Source: Candidatus Omnitrophota bacterium
Lineage (GTDB): Bacteria > Omnitrophota > Gorgyraeia > 2-02-FULL-51-18 > JAGOUK01
Direction of reading: 5' to 3'
Assembly (NCBI GenBank): GCA_018061225.1
Contig: JAGOUK010000012.1
Location: 7,406-14,242 of the forward strand
DNA: 6,837 nucleotides
In this document: in pieces, positions 1 through 6,416 of the stretch
How positions within the stretch are numbered: position 1 is the stretch's first letter
Layout: each line of letters begins with the position of its first letter
Notes under the pieces: generated by a model
Seen by the model: only the letters and a program-made list of their open reading frames with translations
Told to the model about the DNA's origin: nothing
Databases searched by the model: none
Position numbers and translations under genes: made by a program

Positions 1-849
1 CTGTTTATTTTTATGAACGACATCTCGGACTTGGATAAGCAGTTTTTGCTCGAGCGGCATCTGATCAGCCGTGAACATATTCTCCACCCTGAGTTCAAGG
101 CGGTGGACGTGAGTGATCGGGAGATTGCCAGCATCATGGTGAATGAAGAGGATCATCTCCGCATCCAGGTTATGCAATCGGGATTTAACCTTCAGGAAGG
201 CTGGAAAATTGCCAACCAACTAGAAGATGAATTATCCGAGTCGCTCGATTTTGCATTTGATCCCAAGTGGGGTTATCTCACGGCTTGTCCGACGAACACC
301 GGGACGGGTCTGCGCGCCTCGGTCATGCTGCATTTGCCCGCGCTGGTCATGACCAAGCAGATCAGCCGCGTCATTCAGGCGATCACGAAACTCGGGATGG
401 TCGTGCGCGGCTTGTACGGCGAGGGGACAGACGCGGAGGGAAATCTGTTTCAGATTTCCAACCAGATCACATTGGGTCAATCCGAAACGGAGACGGTCGA
501 GCATATCGAAGGCATCATCCGGCAGCTGATCGGCCATGAAGAAAACGCCCGCAAACAGCTGGTGAAGCAAAACCGCGATCTGGTCTATGACAAGATCTGG
601 CGCGCGTACGGGACCCTTCAAAATTCTTATATCATCACCAGCAAAGAAACCATTCATTTGATGAGCATGGTCCGCATGGGTGTCGATCTCGGCGTGTTGG
701 AGCATATTTCGCGTCAGGCGGTGAATGAGCTTTTTATCCTGACCCAACCCGCACATCTCCAGCGGATGGAGGGCAAGCTTCTCGCCCAATCCGAACGCGA
801 TGCCAAGCGCGCCGCGATTATCCGCTCCCGTCTCGCACCCAAGGCCTGA
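1..849 (+). CDS. mcsB: McsB protein-arginine kinase, 5'-truncated by the window edge
   Basis: Protein-arginine kinase of the ATP:guanido phosphotransferase family. It uses ATP to phosphorylate arginine side chains in cytoplasmic proteins, marking them for ClpC-ClpP. The reading frame is open from base 1, before the first ATG at 13, and residues matching the family interior precede that ATG. The gene therefore begins upstream, and roughly the first 75-80 residues are missing, including the family's N-terminal SSRIRLARN-type motif. Numbering from the ATG at 13: NEEDH at 44-48, the guanidino-kinase signature CPTNTGTGLR at 92-101, RGLYGEG at 132-138, and FQISNQITLG at 146-155. Near the C terminus R262-D263 align with the Arg-Asp pair that forms the allosteric phosphoarginine pocket in Gram-positive McsB, so the regulatory site seems intact. 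The C terminus is full length, ending 104 nt before clpC, its usual functional partner. Family assignment is near certain; substrates are unknown. Confidence 0.96.
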   Translation: MFIFMNDISDLDKQFLLERHLISREHILHPEFKAVDVSDREIASIMVNEEDHLRIQVMQSGFNLQEGWKIANQLEDELSESLDFAFDPKWGYLTACPTNTGTGLRASVMLHLPALVMTKQISRVIQAITKLGMVVRGLYGEGTDAEGNLFQISNQITLGQSETETVEHIEGIIRQLIGHEENARKQLVKQNRDLVYDKIWRAYGTLQNSYIITSKETIHLMSMVRMGVDLGVLEHISRQAVNELFILTQPAHLQRMEGKLLAQSERDAKRAAIIRSRLAPKA

Positions 850-920
850 CGACCGCTCAAAAGCCCCCGTCGGTTGGCCGTGGCTCGTGTTTACGGACTA
901 GGAATTCTTTAAATCTCGGG

Positions 921-926
921 TATAAT
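921..926 (+). promoter_or_regulatory. Candidate -10 box of a clpC promoter
   Basis: A perfect TATAAT lies 27 nt before the clpC start codon, placing transcription initiation near 932-934 and giving a leader of about 20 nt. No good -35 hexamer lies 16-18 nt upstream (the best, TAGGAA at 899-904, matches TTGACA at three positions), and there is no TG extension before the -10. The promoter may be weak or need an activator. I see no CtsR-type heptad repeat or CIRCE inverted repeat, the usual heat-shock operators of clpC genes elsewhere. It would separate clpC and downstream genes from mcsB, at least in part. Confidence 0.5.
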
Positions 927-939
927 ACTGGTAAAGATT

Positions 940-943
940 GGAG
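940..943 (+). promoter_or_regulatory. Shine-Dalgarno sequence of clpC
   Basis: GGAG lies 10 nt before the ATG at 954 and supports that start. It is the clearest ribosome-binding site in the window; the genes downstream have weak or no visible Shine-Dalgarno sequences. Confidence 0.7.
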
Positions 944-953
944 AACAAAGTTT

Positions 954-3449
954 ATGTTTAATAAATTTACTGAACGCGCCCGGAAGGTGATTCTCCTCGC
1001 CAAGCAAGAGGCCAAGCGTTTTAACCACGATTACATCGGGACTGAGCACATCCTCCTTGGATTGCTGCGTGAGGGCGAGGGCGTTGCCGCTGCCGTTCTC
1101 CAGAGTCTCAATATGAATCTCGACAATATCCGGCTCGAGGTCGAGAAACTTGTCCAGCCTGGACCCGCGACCGTTGTCTCGGGCGATCTCCCATTCACTC
1201 CTAAGGCTAAGAAAGTCATGGAGTTGGCGATGGACGAGGCCCGCGCGCTTGGTCACAACTACATTGGTACCGAGCATTTGCTTTTGGGTCTGATCCGTGA
1301 AGGCGAAGGCGTTGCCAGTCAGGTCTTCATGAATTTGGGTCTCGATTTGGAGCGTGTCCGCGACGAGGTGATTAAGCTTCTTGGCTCGACCACGCCCGGA
1401 CCTCAGCCCGCCGAACCCCGCGAACCCGGTCAGCCCGGGCCCACGGGAGGATCCGGCGGCGGTTCAGCCCAAACATCCAAGACCAAAACCCCCGCGCTGG
1501 ACTCTTTTGGCCGTGACCTCACAAAGGCGGCGCGCGACGGCAAGCTTGATCCCGTGATCGGCCGCGAAAAAGAAATCGAACGTGTGATGCAGATCCTCGC
1601 CCGCCGCACCAAAAATAACCCGGTGCTGCTCGGAGAGGCCGGCGTCGGCAAAACAGCCATTGTGGAAGGTCTTGCCCAGTCCATCGAATCAGGCGACGTT
1701 CCTGATATTCTCAAGGGCCGCCGCGTCATTACGCTGGATTTGGCGCTCATGGTCGCTGGAACGAAGTACCGCGGTCAATTTGAGGAACGCATCAAAGCCG
1801 TCATGGACGAGATCCGCCGCTCTGAGAACATCATTCTCTTCATCGACGAATTGCACACGCTTGTCGGCGCCGGCGGCGCGGAAGGCGCGGTGGATGCGTC
1901 GAATATCCTTAAACCGGCCCTGTCCCGCGGTGAGCTGCAGTGCGTCGGTGCGACCACACTGGATGAGTTCCGCAAATACATCGAAAAAGATGCCGCGCTT
2001 GAGCGCCGGTTCCAGACCATCATGGTTGAGCCGCCCAGCGTGGATGACACCATGCTCATCCTTAAGGGCCTGAGAGAGCGTTACGAAAAGCATCACAAGG
2101 TTAAGATCCTCGACGAGGCTGTGGAAGCTGCCGCGCGGATGTCGGACCGCTACATTTCCGGGCGTTTTCTGCCGGATAAGGCGATCGATCTCATCGACGA
2201 AGCCGGCGCTTACGCGATTCTATCGCTGATGACCTCGCCCCCGGAGATCAAGGACGTTGAGAAGCAGCTTGAACTCATCAAGAAGGATAAAGAAAAGACC
2301 ATCAAGGAGCAGGACTTCGAAAAAGCCGCCGCTCTTCGCGATTCCGAGCGCGAGACAAAGAAAAAGCTCGAGACCATGAAGAAAGAGTGGAAAGAATCCC
2401 GCTCCAGCATTCGGCCCGAGATCACTGCCGACGCCATCGCCCGAACCATCGCCCGCACGACCGGAATTCCGGTGCAGCGCATGGAGGAGGAGGAGATCAA
2501 GCGGCTCATGAGAATGGAAGATGAGTTGAGGGGCAAGGTCGTCGGCCAGGATGATGCCATTCACACCATCTCGCACGCGATCCGCCGTGCCCGCGCGGGT
2601 CTCAAGGATCCCAAACGTCCGATGGGCTCATTTGTGTTCCTCGGACCCACCGGCGTCGGCAAGACCTTGCTGGCCAAGGCGCTCGCGGAATTCTTATTCG
2701 GAGATGAGCAGGCCATTATCCAGATTGATATGTCCGAATACATGGAAAAGTTCAACGTGTCCCGCCTTGTCGGCGCGCCTCCAGGGTATGTCGGATACGA
2801 AGAAGGCGGCCAGCTCACCGAAAAAGTGCGCCGCAAGCCCTATTGTGTCGTTCTTTTGGATGAGCTTGAAAAAGCGCATCCGGATGTTTTTAACATCCTG
2901 CTCCAGGTGATGGAGGAGGGGCGTCTCACCGACTCATTCGGACGTAAGGTCAGCTTCCGTAACTGTATTCTGATCATGACGACCAATCTCGGAACGGAGA
3001 TTCTGAAGAAGCAGTCCGGTCTTGGATTCGCGACCCCGGAAACTGTTTCGGATTACCCCGCTATTAAGGCCAAGCTGCTCGAGGAAGTCCGCCGGCAATT
3101 CAAACCGGAATTCCTCAACCGCGTGGACGAGGTGGTCGTGTTCCGTCCGCTGACCAGGGTTGAGCTGAGAGACATCGTCGAATTCGAGATTCGGTCGGTC
3201 AAAAAGCGCCTTGCGGAGAAGCAGCTGGAATTGATCTTGGACGATGAGGCCAAGGACTTCATAATCGAGAAGGGGTATGACCCCAGTCTTGGAGCCCGGC
3301 CGCTTCGCCGCACGCTTCAAAAGTATCTCGAAGACCCGCTTGCTGAATCGATCATTGCCGGCTCCATTAAGAGCGGCATCCCGATCCAGGTCTCGGTCAA
3401 AGACCCCGAGCACCTGACTTTCCTGCAAGACGCCAAGATCGCGGCGTAG
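954..3449 (+). CDS. clpC: ClpC, AAA+ unfoldase of the ClpCP protease
   Basis: Hexameric Hsp100/Clp ATPase that unfolds proteins and feeds them to ClpP in the cytoplasm. At 831 residues it is of normal length. Order of parts: two Clp-N repeats (about 7-66 and 81-143), a Pro/Gly-rich linker (about 144-180), D1 with Walker A GEAGVGKT (227-234), pore loop KYRG (271-274), Walker B IILFIDE (293-299) and LERRF (349-353). Next come a coiled middle domain with a UVR-type motif (about 440-482), then D2 with Walker A GPTGVGKT (564-571), pore loop GYVGYEEGG (611-619), Walker B VVLLDE (632-637) and sensor-2 GARPLRR (780-786). SGLGF at 688-692 sits where the ClpP-docking loop lies in ClpC, so it should work with ClpP. 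E31 and E107 match the two glutamates that bind phosphoarginine in Bacillus ClpC, fitting mcsB next door. The middle domain and UVR motif separate it from ClpA and ClpB. Confidence 0.98.
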   Translation: MFNKFTERARKVILLAKQEAKRFNHDYIGTEHILLGLLREGEGVAAAVLQSLNMNLDNIRLEVEKLVQPGPATVVSGDLPFTPKAKKVMELAMDEARALGHNYIGTEHLLLGLIREGEGVASQVFMNLGLDLERVRDEVIKLLGSTTPGPQPAEPREPGQPGPTGGSGGGSAQTSKTKTPALDSFGRDLTKAARDGKLDPVIGREKEIERVMQILARRTKNNPVLLGEAGVGKTAIVEGLAQSIESGDVPDILKGRRVITLDLALMVAGTKYRGQFEERIKAVMDEIRRSENIILFIDELHTLVGAGGAEGAVDASNILKPALSRGELQCVGATTLDEFRKYIEKDAALERRFQTIMVEPPSVDDTMLILKGLRERYEKHHKVKILDEAVEAAARMSDRYISGRFLPDKAIDLIDEAGAYAILSLMTSPPEIKDVEKQLELIKKDKEKTIKEQDFEKAAALRDSERETKKKLETMKKEWKESRSSIRPEITADAIARTIARTTGIPVQRMEEEEIKRLMRMEDELRGKVVGQDDAIHTISHAIRRARAGLKDPKRPMGSFVFLGPTGVGKTLLAKALAEFLFGDEQAIIQIDMSEYMEKFNVSRLVGAPPGYVGYEEGGQLTEKVRRKPYCVVLLDELEKAHPDVFNILLQVMEEGRLTDSFGRKVSFRNCILIMTTNLGTEILKKQSGLGFATPETVSDYPAIKAKLLEEVRRQFKPEFLNRVDEVVVFRPLTRVELRDIVEFEIRSVKKRLAEKQLELILDDEAKDFIIEKGYDPSLGARPLRRTLQKYLEDPLAESIIAGSIKSGIPIQVSVKDPEHLTFLQDAKIAA

Positions 3450-3462
3450 CGGTTTTTTTCTG

Positions 3463-4887
3463 ATGAGGAGAAAATCCTCCTGGGCACGGATTGCTGTGGC
3501 GGCCGCATTGTTGGCCGTTCTGACGGCGTGCGCGGGAGGCTTTTTTTATATCAAAGCCAAGCAAGGTGTTTGGACTGAGCGCTTCCGGCAATATCTCACG
3601 GCGAGGCTGTCCCAAGCCTTTGATCTCAAAGTCGATATCGGCTCCATCACCGGGGATCCCAGGGGCACCATCGCCCTTAAGGATGTTCGAGTTTCAGTCG
3701 AAGACGGCGACCACCCGCTGATGGATATTTTTACCTGCGGAGAGGTCCGGTTTCGCTACACCCTGCTCGATTTTTTCAGGCAAAACTACACCAGTTGGTT
3801 TGACGTCATCCTGGATAAGCCGGTTTTTTATGCCAATGTTCCATTCTCGGCCCAAGCGCCGAAGGCGAGGAGCTTCGAGCTTTTTTCGGGCTTTATCCAA
3901 AAAATCAAGGCAACTTCCAGGCTCATCATTCGACAGGGGACCATCGCCTGGATAGGAAGAGAGGGGGATGTGTCCGCGATCGACGGAACCCTGGCCAACC
4001 GCTCGTTTGATATCACCGTCACACTCAATCACATCAAAATTGGACTTTTTGATACCACGACCACACTGAAGATGGATGGGCAGTTGGTGAAGGATGGTCA
4101 ATCACAATTGGGGGCAAGGCTGACCGGCTCCGCGTCCACTCAGGGAACGGTGATCAACTGGAAGCCGGTTCCGCGTGAATCGTCGGTGCATTTTGATCTT
4201 TCGCAAGACCGGCTCAAGCTTTGGGACACGGAGTTTTTGGGGGGTATTAGGATCGACGGGGTGATCGGGCATAGCAGCCGAAGGGATGTTGACGTGACGC
4301 TATCGGCCAAGGACTATCCGCTTCAAGAAATGCACGATATGTTGAGTTTTTCGGGTTCTCAGGCTGTCGGGGGTAAACTGAGCGGCCGGCTCAAGGTGCA
4401 GGGCGCGCTCACCGAGCCCCGTATGGCCGGAGAGCTTTTTATTGAAGGCAACACGGCGCCGGGCGCACGGTTCAGGTCGCTGCAGCTATTTTTTGAGGGA
4501 ATTTATCCGCAAATGAAGATCTCGCGTTCGCAAATGGTGCTGGCCAATGGAAACCCGATGCAATTTGCCAGTGATCAGGAAGTTTCGCTGCAGGAAATGT
4601 TTAGCGCCGATACCTACGAGCGTCTTATCGCGAGCTCCGAGCAGCGCACGGTCACCTGGAAAAATTGGACGCTTTACCGGGAAGGCGACAAGGACACGGT
4701 GCTTTTGGAACACCCGCTTTCTCCCGCCAACGATAGAAGTTATGCGCAGGAGGATGCGGCCGACACCGAAAACGCACCTGACGCACCGCCCAGCCTCGAA
4801 ACGCTGCTGTCCGGACAGGATAGTCTCAACATGGAACTCAAGGATGACGAGCAGATGTTCACGCTCCAGAAAAAGGCTCTTTTTTGA
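3463..4887 (+). CDS. AsmA/TamB-like envelope protein, putative lipid-transfer partner of Mla
   Basis: No established gene name recognised. The 474-residue product has a basic N terminus (MRRK) and a hydrophobic segment at about 10-30, so it is exported or membrane-anchored with the bulk in the periplasm. L20-T-A-C23 also fits a lipobox, leaving lipoprotein versus transmembrane anchor open. Residues 44-80 (a small amphipathic helix, then LKVDIGSITGDPRG and LKDVRVSVE) resemble the start of AsmA/TamB/DUF748-type proteins. Residues 303-363 carry the family's beta-rich pattern (GGKLSGRLKVQGALTEPRMA, then GELFIEG). These families form elongated beta grooves linked to lipid transport or outer-membrane assembly. 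It is shorter than AsmA or TamB. The tail is acidic and Pro-rich (about 425-450). The ATG at 3463 keeps the basic region but lacks a Shine-Dalgarno; it lies 13 nt after clpC. The stop overlaps mlaE by one base. The gene is secure; the family is inferred from pattern. Confidence 0.72.
   Translation: MRRKSSWARIAVAAALLAVLTACAGGFFYIKAKQGVWTERFRQYLTARLSQAFDLKVDIGSITGDPRGTIALKDVRVSVEDGDHPLMDIFTCGEVRFRYTLLDFFRQNYTSWFDVILDKPVFYANVPFSAQAPKARSFELFSGFIQKIKATSRLIIRQGTIAWIGREGDVSAIDGTLANRSFDITVTLNHIKIGLFDTTTTLKMDGQLVKDGQSQLGARLTGSASTQGTVINWKPVPRESSVHFDLSQDRLKLWDTEFLGGIRIDGVIGHSSRRDVDVTLSAKDYPLQEMHDMLSFSGSQAVGGKLSGRLKVQGALTEPRMAGELFIEGNTAPGARFRSLQLFFEGIYPQMKISRSQMVLANGNPMQFASDQEVSLQEMFSADTYERLIASSEQRTVTWKNWTLYREGDKDTVLLEHPLSPANDRSYAQEDAADTENAPDAPPSLETLLSGQDSLNMELKDDEQMFTLQKKALF
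4873..4876 (+). promoter_or_regulatory. Weak Shine-Dalgarno for mlaE
   Basis: AAGG (within AAAAGG) lies 10 nt before the mlaE ATG at 4887, inside the end of the preceding gene. It favours the ATG at 4887 over the TTG immediately before it at 4884. Confidence 0.4.
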
Positions 4888-4889
4888 TG
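4885..4889 (+). other. TGATG stop-start overlap (AsmA-like gene / mlaE)
   Basis: The TGA of the AsmA/TamB-like gene and the ATG of mlaE share one base. This arrangement usually reflects translational coupling by ribosome re-initiation, and it argues that the AsmA/TamB-like protein is co-produced with the transporter. Confidence 0.7.
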
Positions 4890-5678
4890 CCCGTCTTTAA
4901 CGCGGTAGCATCCGTTGGCGCGTGGTTCTTGGACTCCGTTTCCATGATCGGCGGGATTTTTGCCCTGCTGGGACGGACTCTGGCCGCCGCATTTTGGCTG
5001 GGTTCTCCTCGGCGCTGGCGGTGGACGCGGGAGCAGATGATGGCGATCGGCGTGAGGTCGCTGGGGATCACTGCCGCCATTCTTTTTTTGGTCGGAATGG
5101 TCATTGCCTTTCAGACGGCGTATCAGATGCGGTCGATCGGCGCGGAGATCCTCATTCCGGGTCTTTTGGCGGTTTCGATCACGCGGGAGCTCGGACCCAT
5201 GCTGACGGCGCTGGTGATCGCGGGCCGCGCCGGCGCCGCAATGACGGCCGAGATCGGCAGCATGAAAGTCACCGAACAGGTGGAAGCCCTCGAGACGATG
5301 TCGGTGGACCCGGTGGAGCATCTGGTGGTTCCGCGATTTTGGGCATCCGTGATCACGATTCCGCTGCTCACGGTTTTTGCGACGGCGATCGGGATTCTGG
5401 GCGGGTTTGTCGTCTGTTACACAAAGCTCGGAATTTCTCCCAAAGTGTTTGTGAGTCAAGTTTTTCAGACATTGGTGCTGAGCGATGTTATTGCGGGCAT
5501 TGTTAAATCCTTTATTTTTGGAATGCTCATTTGCATTGTGAGCTGCTATCAGGGGTTAAAGGTCTCGGGCGGGGCCGGCGGGGTCGGCCGTTACACGATG
5601 CGCGCGGTGGTGGTGTCCTTTTTATTGATCATTTTGGCCGATTTTATTTTTACCGTGCTTTTTTACCTGATCCCATGA
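4887..5678 (+). CDS. mlaE: MlaE-family permease of the MCE phospholipid transporter
   Basis: Inner-membrane permease subunit of the Mla/MCE ABC-type transporter, which moves phospholipids between inner and outer membrane; homologous to plant chloroplast TGD1. The 263-residue length is typical. An amphipathic N-terminal region (about 1-45) precedes several hydrophobic segments (about 58-76, 86-96, 151-178, 198-220, 239-262). The family hallmark is clear: RELGP at 100-104, then AGRAGAAMTAEIGSMKVTEQ at 112-131 and DPVEHLVVPR at 141-150, the cytoplasmic coupling region that contacts the ATPase. KSFIFG (207-212) and CYQGL (220-224) are also family-typical. I chose the ATG at 4887, which overlaps the preceding stop as TGATG; a TTG at 4884 would add one residue. 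The end overlaps mlaF by 4 nt, as expected for subunits made in fixed proportion. The direction of lipid movement cannot be read from sequence. Confidence 0.96.
   Translation: MPVFNAVASVGAWFLDSVSMIGGIFALLGRTLAAAFWLGSPRRWRWTREQMMAIGVRSLGITAAILFLVGMVIAFQTAYQMRSIGAEILIPGLLAVSITRELGPMLTALVIAGRAGAAMTAEIGSMKVTEQVEALETMSVDPVEHLVVPRFWASVITIPLLTVFATAIGILGGFVVCYTKLGISPKVFVSQVFQTLVLSDVIAGIVKSFIFGMLICIVSCYQGLKVSGGAGGVGRYTMRAVVVSFLLIILADFIFTVLFYLIP
5675..5678 (+). other. ATGA start-stop overlap (mlaE / mlaF)
   Basis: The mlaF ATG at 5675 overlaps the mlaE TGA. No Shine-Dalgarno precedes this ATG, so mlaF translation probably depends on ribosomes finishing mlaE. Confidence 0.75.
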
Positions 5679-6415
5679 CAAGCAAAGAAACCCCTATTCA
5701 AATATCGGGCGTCTTCAAGGCGTTTTCCGGCCGAAAGGTATTGGAAGGCGTGGACCTGGAAGTCCAAAAAGGGGAGACGCTGGTGATTCTCGGGCGCTCC
5801 GGTTGCGGCAAAAGCGTTCTCCTTCGCCACGTGCTCGGCCTGCTGGAGCCAGACGCGGGGGAAGTGCGGGTATTCGGCGAAGCGATCGCCGGAATGTCGC
5901 GGAAGCGGCGGGCGGAGATGCGCCTCAAGTTTGGCATGGTATTTCAAAACGCGGCCCTGTTTGACTCCTTATCCACGGCAGAAAATATCGAATTTGGGCT
6001 TATGGAGCATCGGATGCTCAAGCCCCGCGAGGCCAGGGCCAGGGCCAGAGAATGCCTGGAAATGGTGGGCTTGGAGGGAGTGGAAGAACGTCTGCCGTCC
6101 GATCTCTCAGGCGGTATGCGCAAGCGCGTCGCTCTGGCCCGCGCGATCGCAATGCGCCCTGAGGTGATTCTCTACGACGAGCCCACCACGGGACTGGACC
6201 CAATGACTTCGGAGCAGATCAATGATCTCATGGTAAAATTGAAAAATTCGCTGGGCGTCACCGCGATAGCGGTGACCCACGATATGCATAGCGCGCTTAA
6301 GGTCGCGTCGCGAATCGCCCTCATTGATGAAGGTAAAATTCGCTGCGTCGAAACCCCCGAGGGGGCGCGCCGTTCGGCCGATCCACTGCTGCAGCAATTT
6401 TTGGCAAATCTATAA
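5675..6415 (+). CDS. mlaF: MlaF-family ATP-binding subunit of the MCE phospholipid transporter
   Basis: Cytoplasmic ABC ATPase that powers the MlaE permease; homologous to plant TGD3. The product has 246 residues. Motifs: Walker A GRSGCGKS (40-47), Q-loop VFQNAALFDSLS (89-100, Q91), ABC signature LSGGM (144-148), Walker B VILYDEP followed by TTGLDP (164-176), and H-loop H202 in VTHDM. LFDSLS after the Q-loop and LSGGMRKRVALARAI instead of the common LSGGQ-type signature are typical of the MlaF subfamily. The frame is open upstream to an ATG at 5531, but that would add 48 unrelated residues lying inside mlaE. The ATG at 5675 places MTSKETPIQISGV correctly at the first beta strand. All catalytic residues are present, so it should be active. 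Within it, residues 120-125 are an (Ala-Arg)3 run encoded by a small tandem repeat. Confidence 0.97.
   Translation: MTSKETPIQISGVFKAFSGRKVLEGVDLEVQKGETLVILGRSGCGKSVLLRHVLGLLEPDAGEVRVFGEAIAGMSRKRRAEMRLKFGMVFQNAALFDSLSTAENIEFGLMEHRMLKPREARARARECLEMVGLEGVEERLPSDLSGGMRKRVALARAIAMRPEVILYDEPTTGLDPMTSEQINDLMVKLKNSLGVTAIAVTHDMHSALKVASRIALIDEGKIRCVETPEGARRSADPLLQQFLANL
6031..6048 (+). repeat. Three tandem copies of GGCCAG inside mlaF
   Basis: Perfect hexamer repeats keep the frame and encode most of the alternating Ala-Arg run at MlaF residues 120-125, in the helical subdomain before the ABC signature. The copy number could vary by slippage without breaking the frame. No function is apparent. Confidence 0.6.
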
Positions 6416-6416
6416 A

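Noticed and set aside
232..789. Open frame of 185 codons on the minus strand opposite mcsB.
   Set aside because: Its composition mirrors the real coding strand, it shows no domain pattern, and mcsB is unmistakable on the other strand.
850..876. Possible terminator after mcsB: CGACCG (850-855) pairing with CGGTTG (871-876).
   Set aside because: The pairing needs a G-U pair and a 15-nt loop, and no T run follows.
2934..3428. Open frame of 164 codons on the minus strand opposite the end of clpC.
   Set aside because: It lies opposite the highly conserved ClpC D2 region and has no independent support.
3430..3459. Possible rho-independent terminator after clpC: ACGCC (3430-3434) pairing with GGCGT (3443-3447), then seven T at 3453-3459.
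   Set aside because: The stem is only 5 bp with an 8-nt loop, lies within the clpC end and stop codon, and is separated from the T run by 5 nt. The next gene starts 4 nt after the T run, so efficient termination here is unlikely.
4740..5459. Open frame of 239 codons on the minus strand spanning the AsmA/TamB-like gene and mlaE.
   Set aside because: It crosses two genuine genes; the product is rich in Arg, His, Asp and Gln with no recognisable domain, typical of an antisense shadow in GC-rich DNA.
5531..5674. N-terminal extension of MlaF from an upstream ATG at 5531.
   Set aside because: It lies wholly within mlaE in another frame, and the added 48 residues have no relation to the ABC ATPase fold. 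The ATG at 5675 fits the family start and the ATGA overlap.
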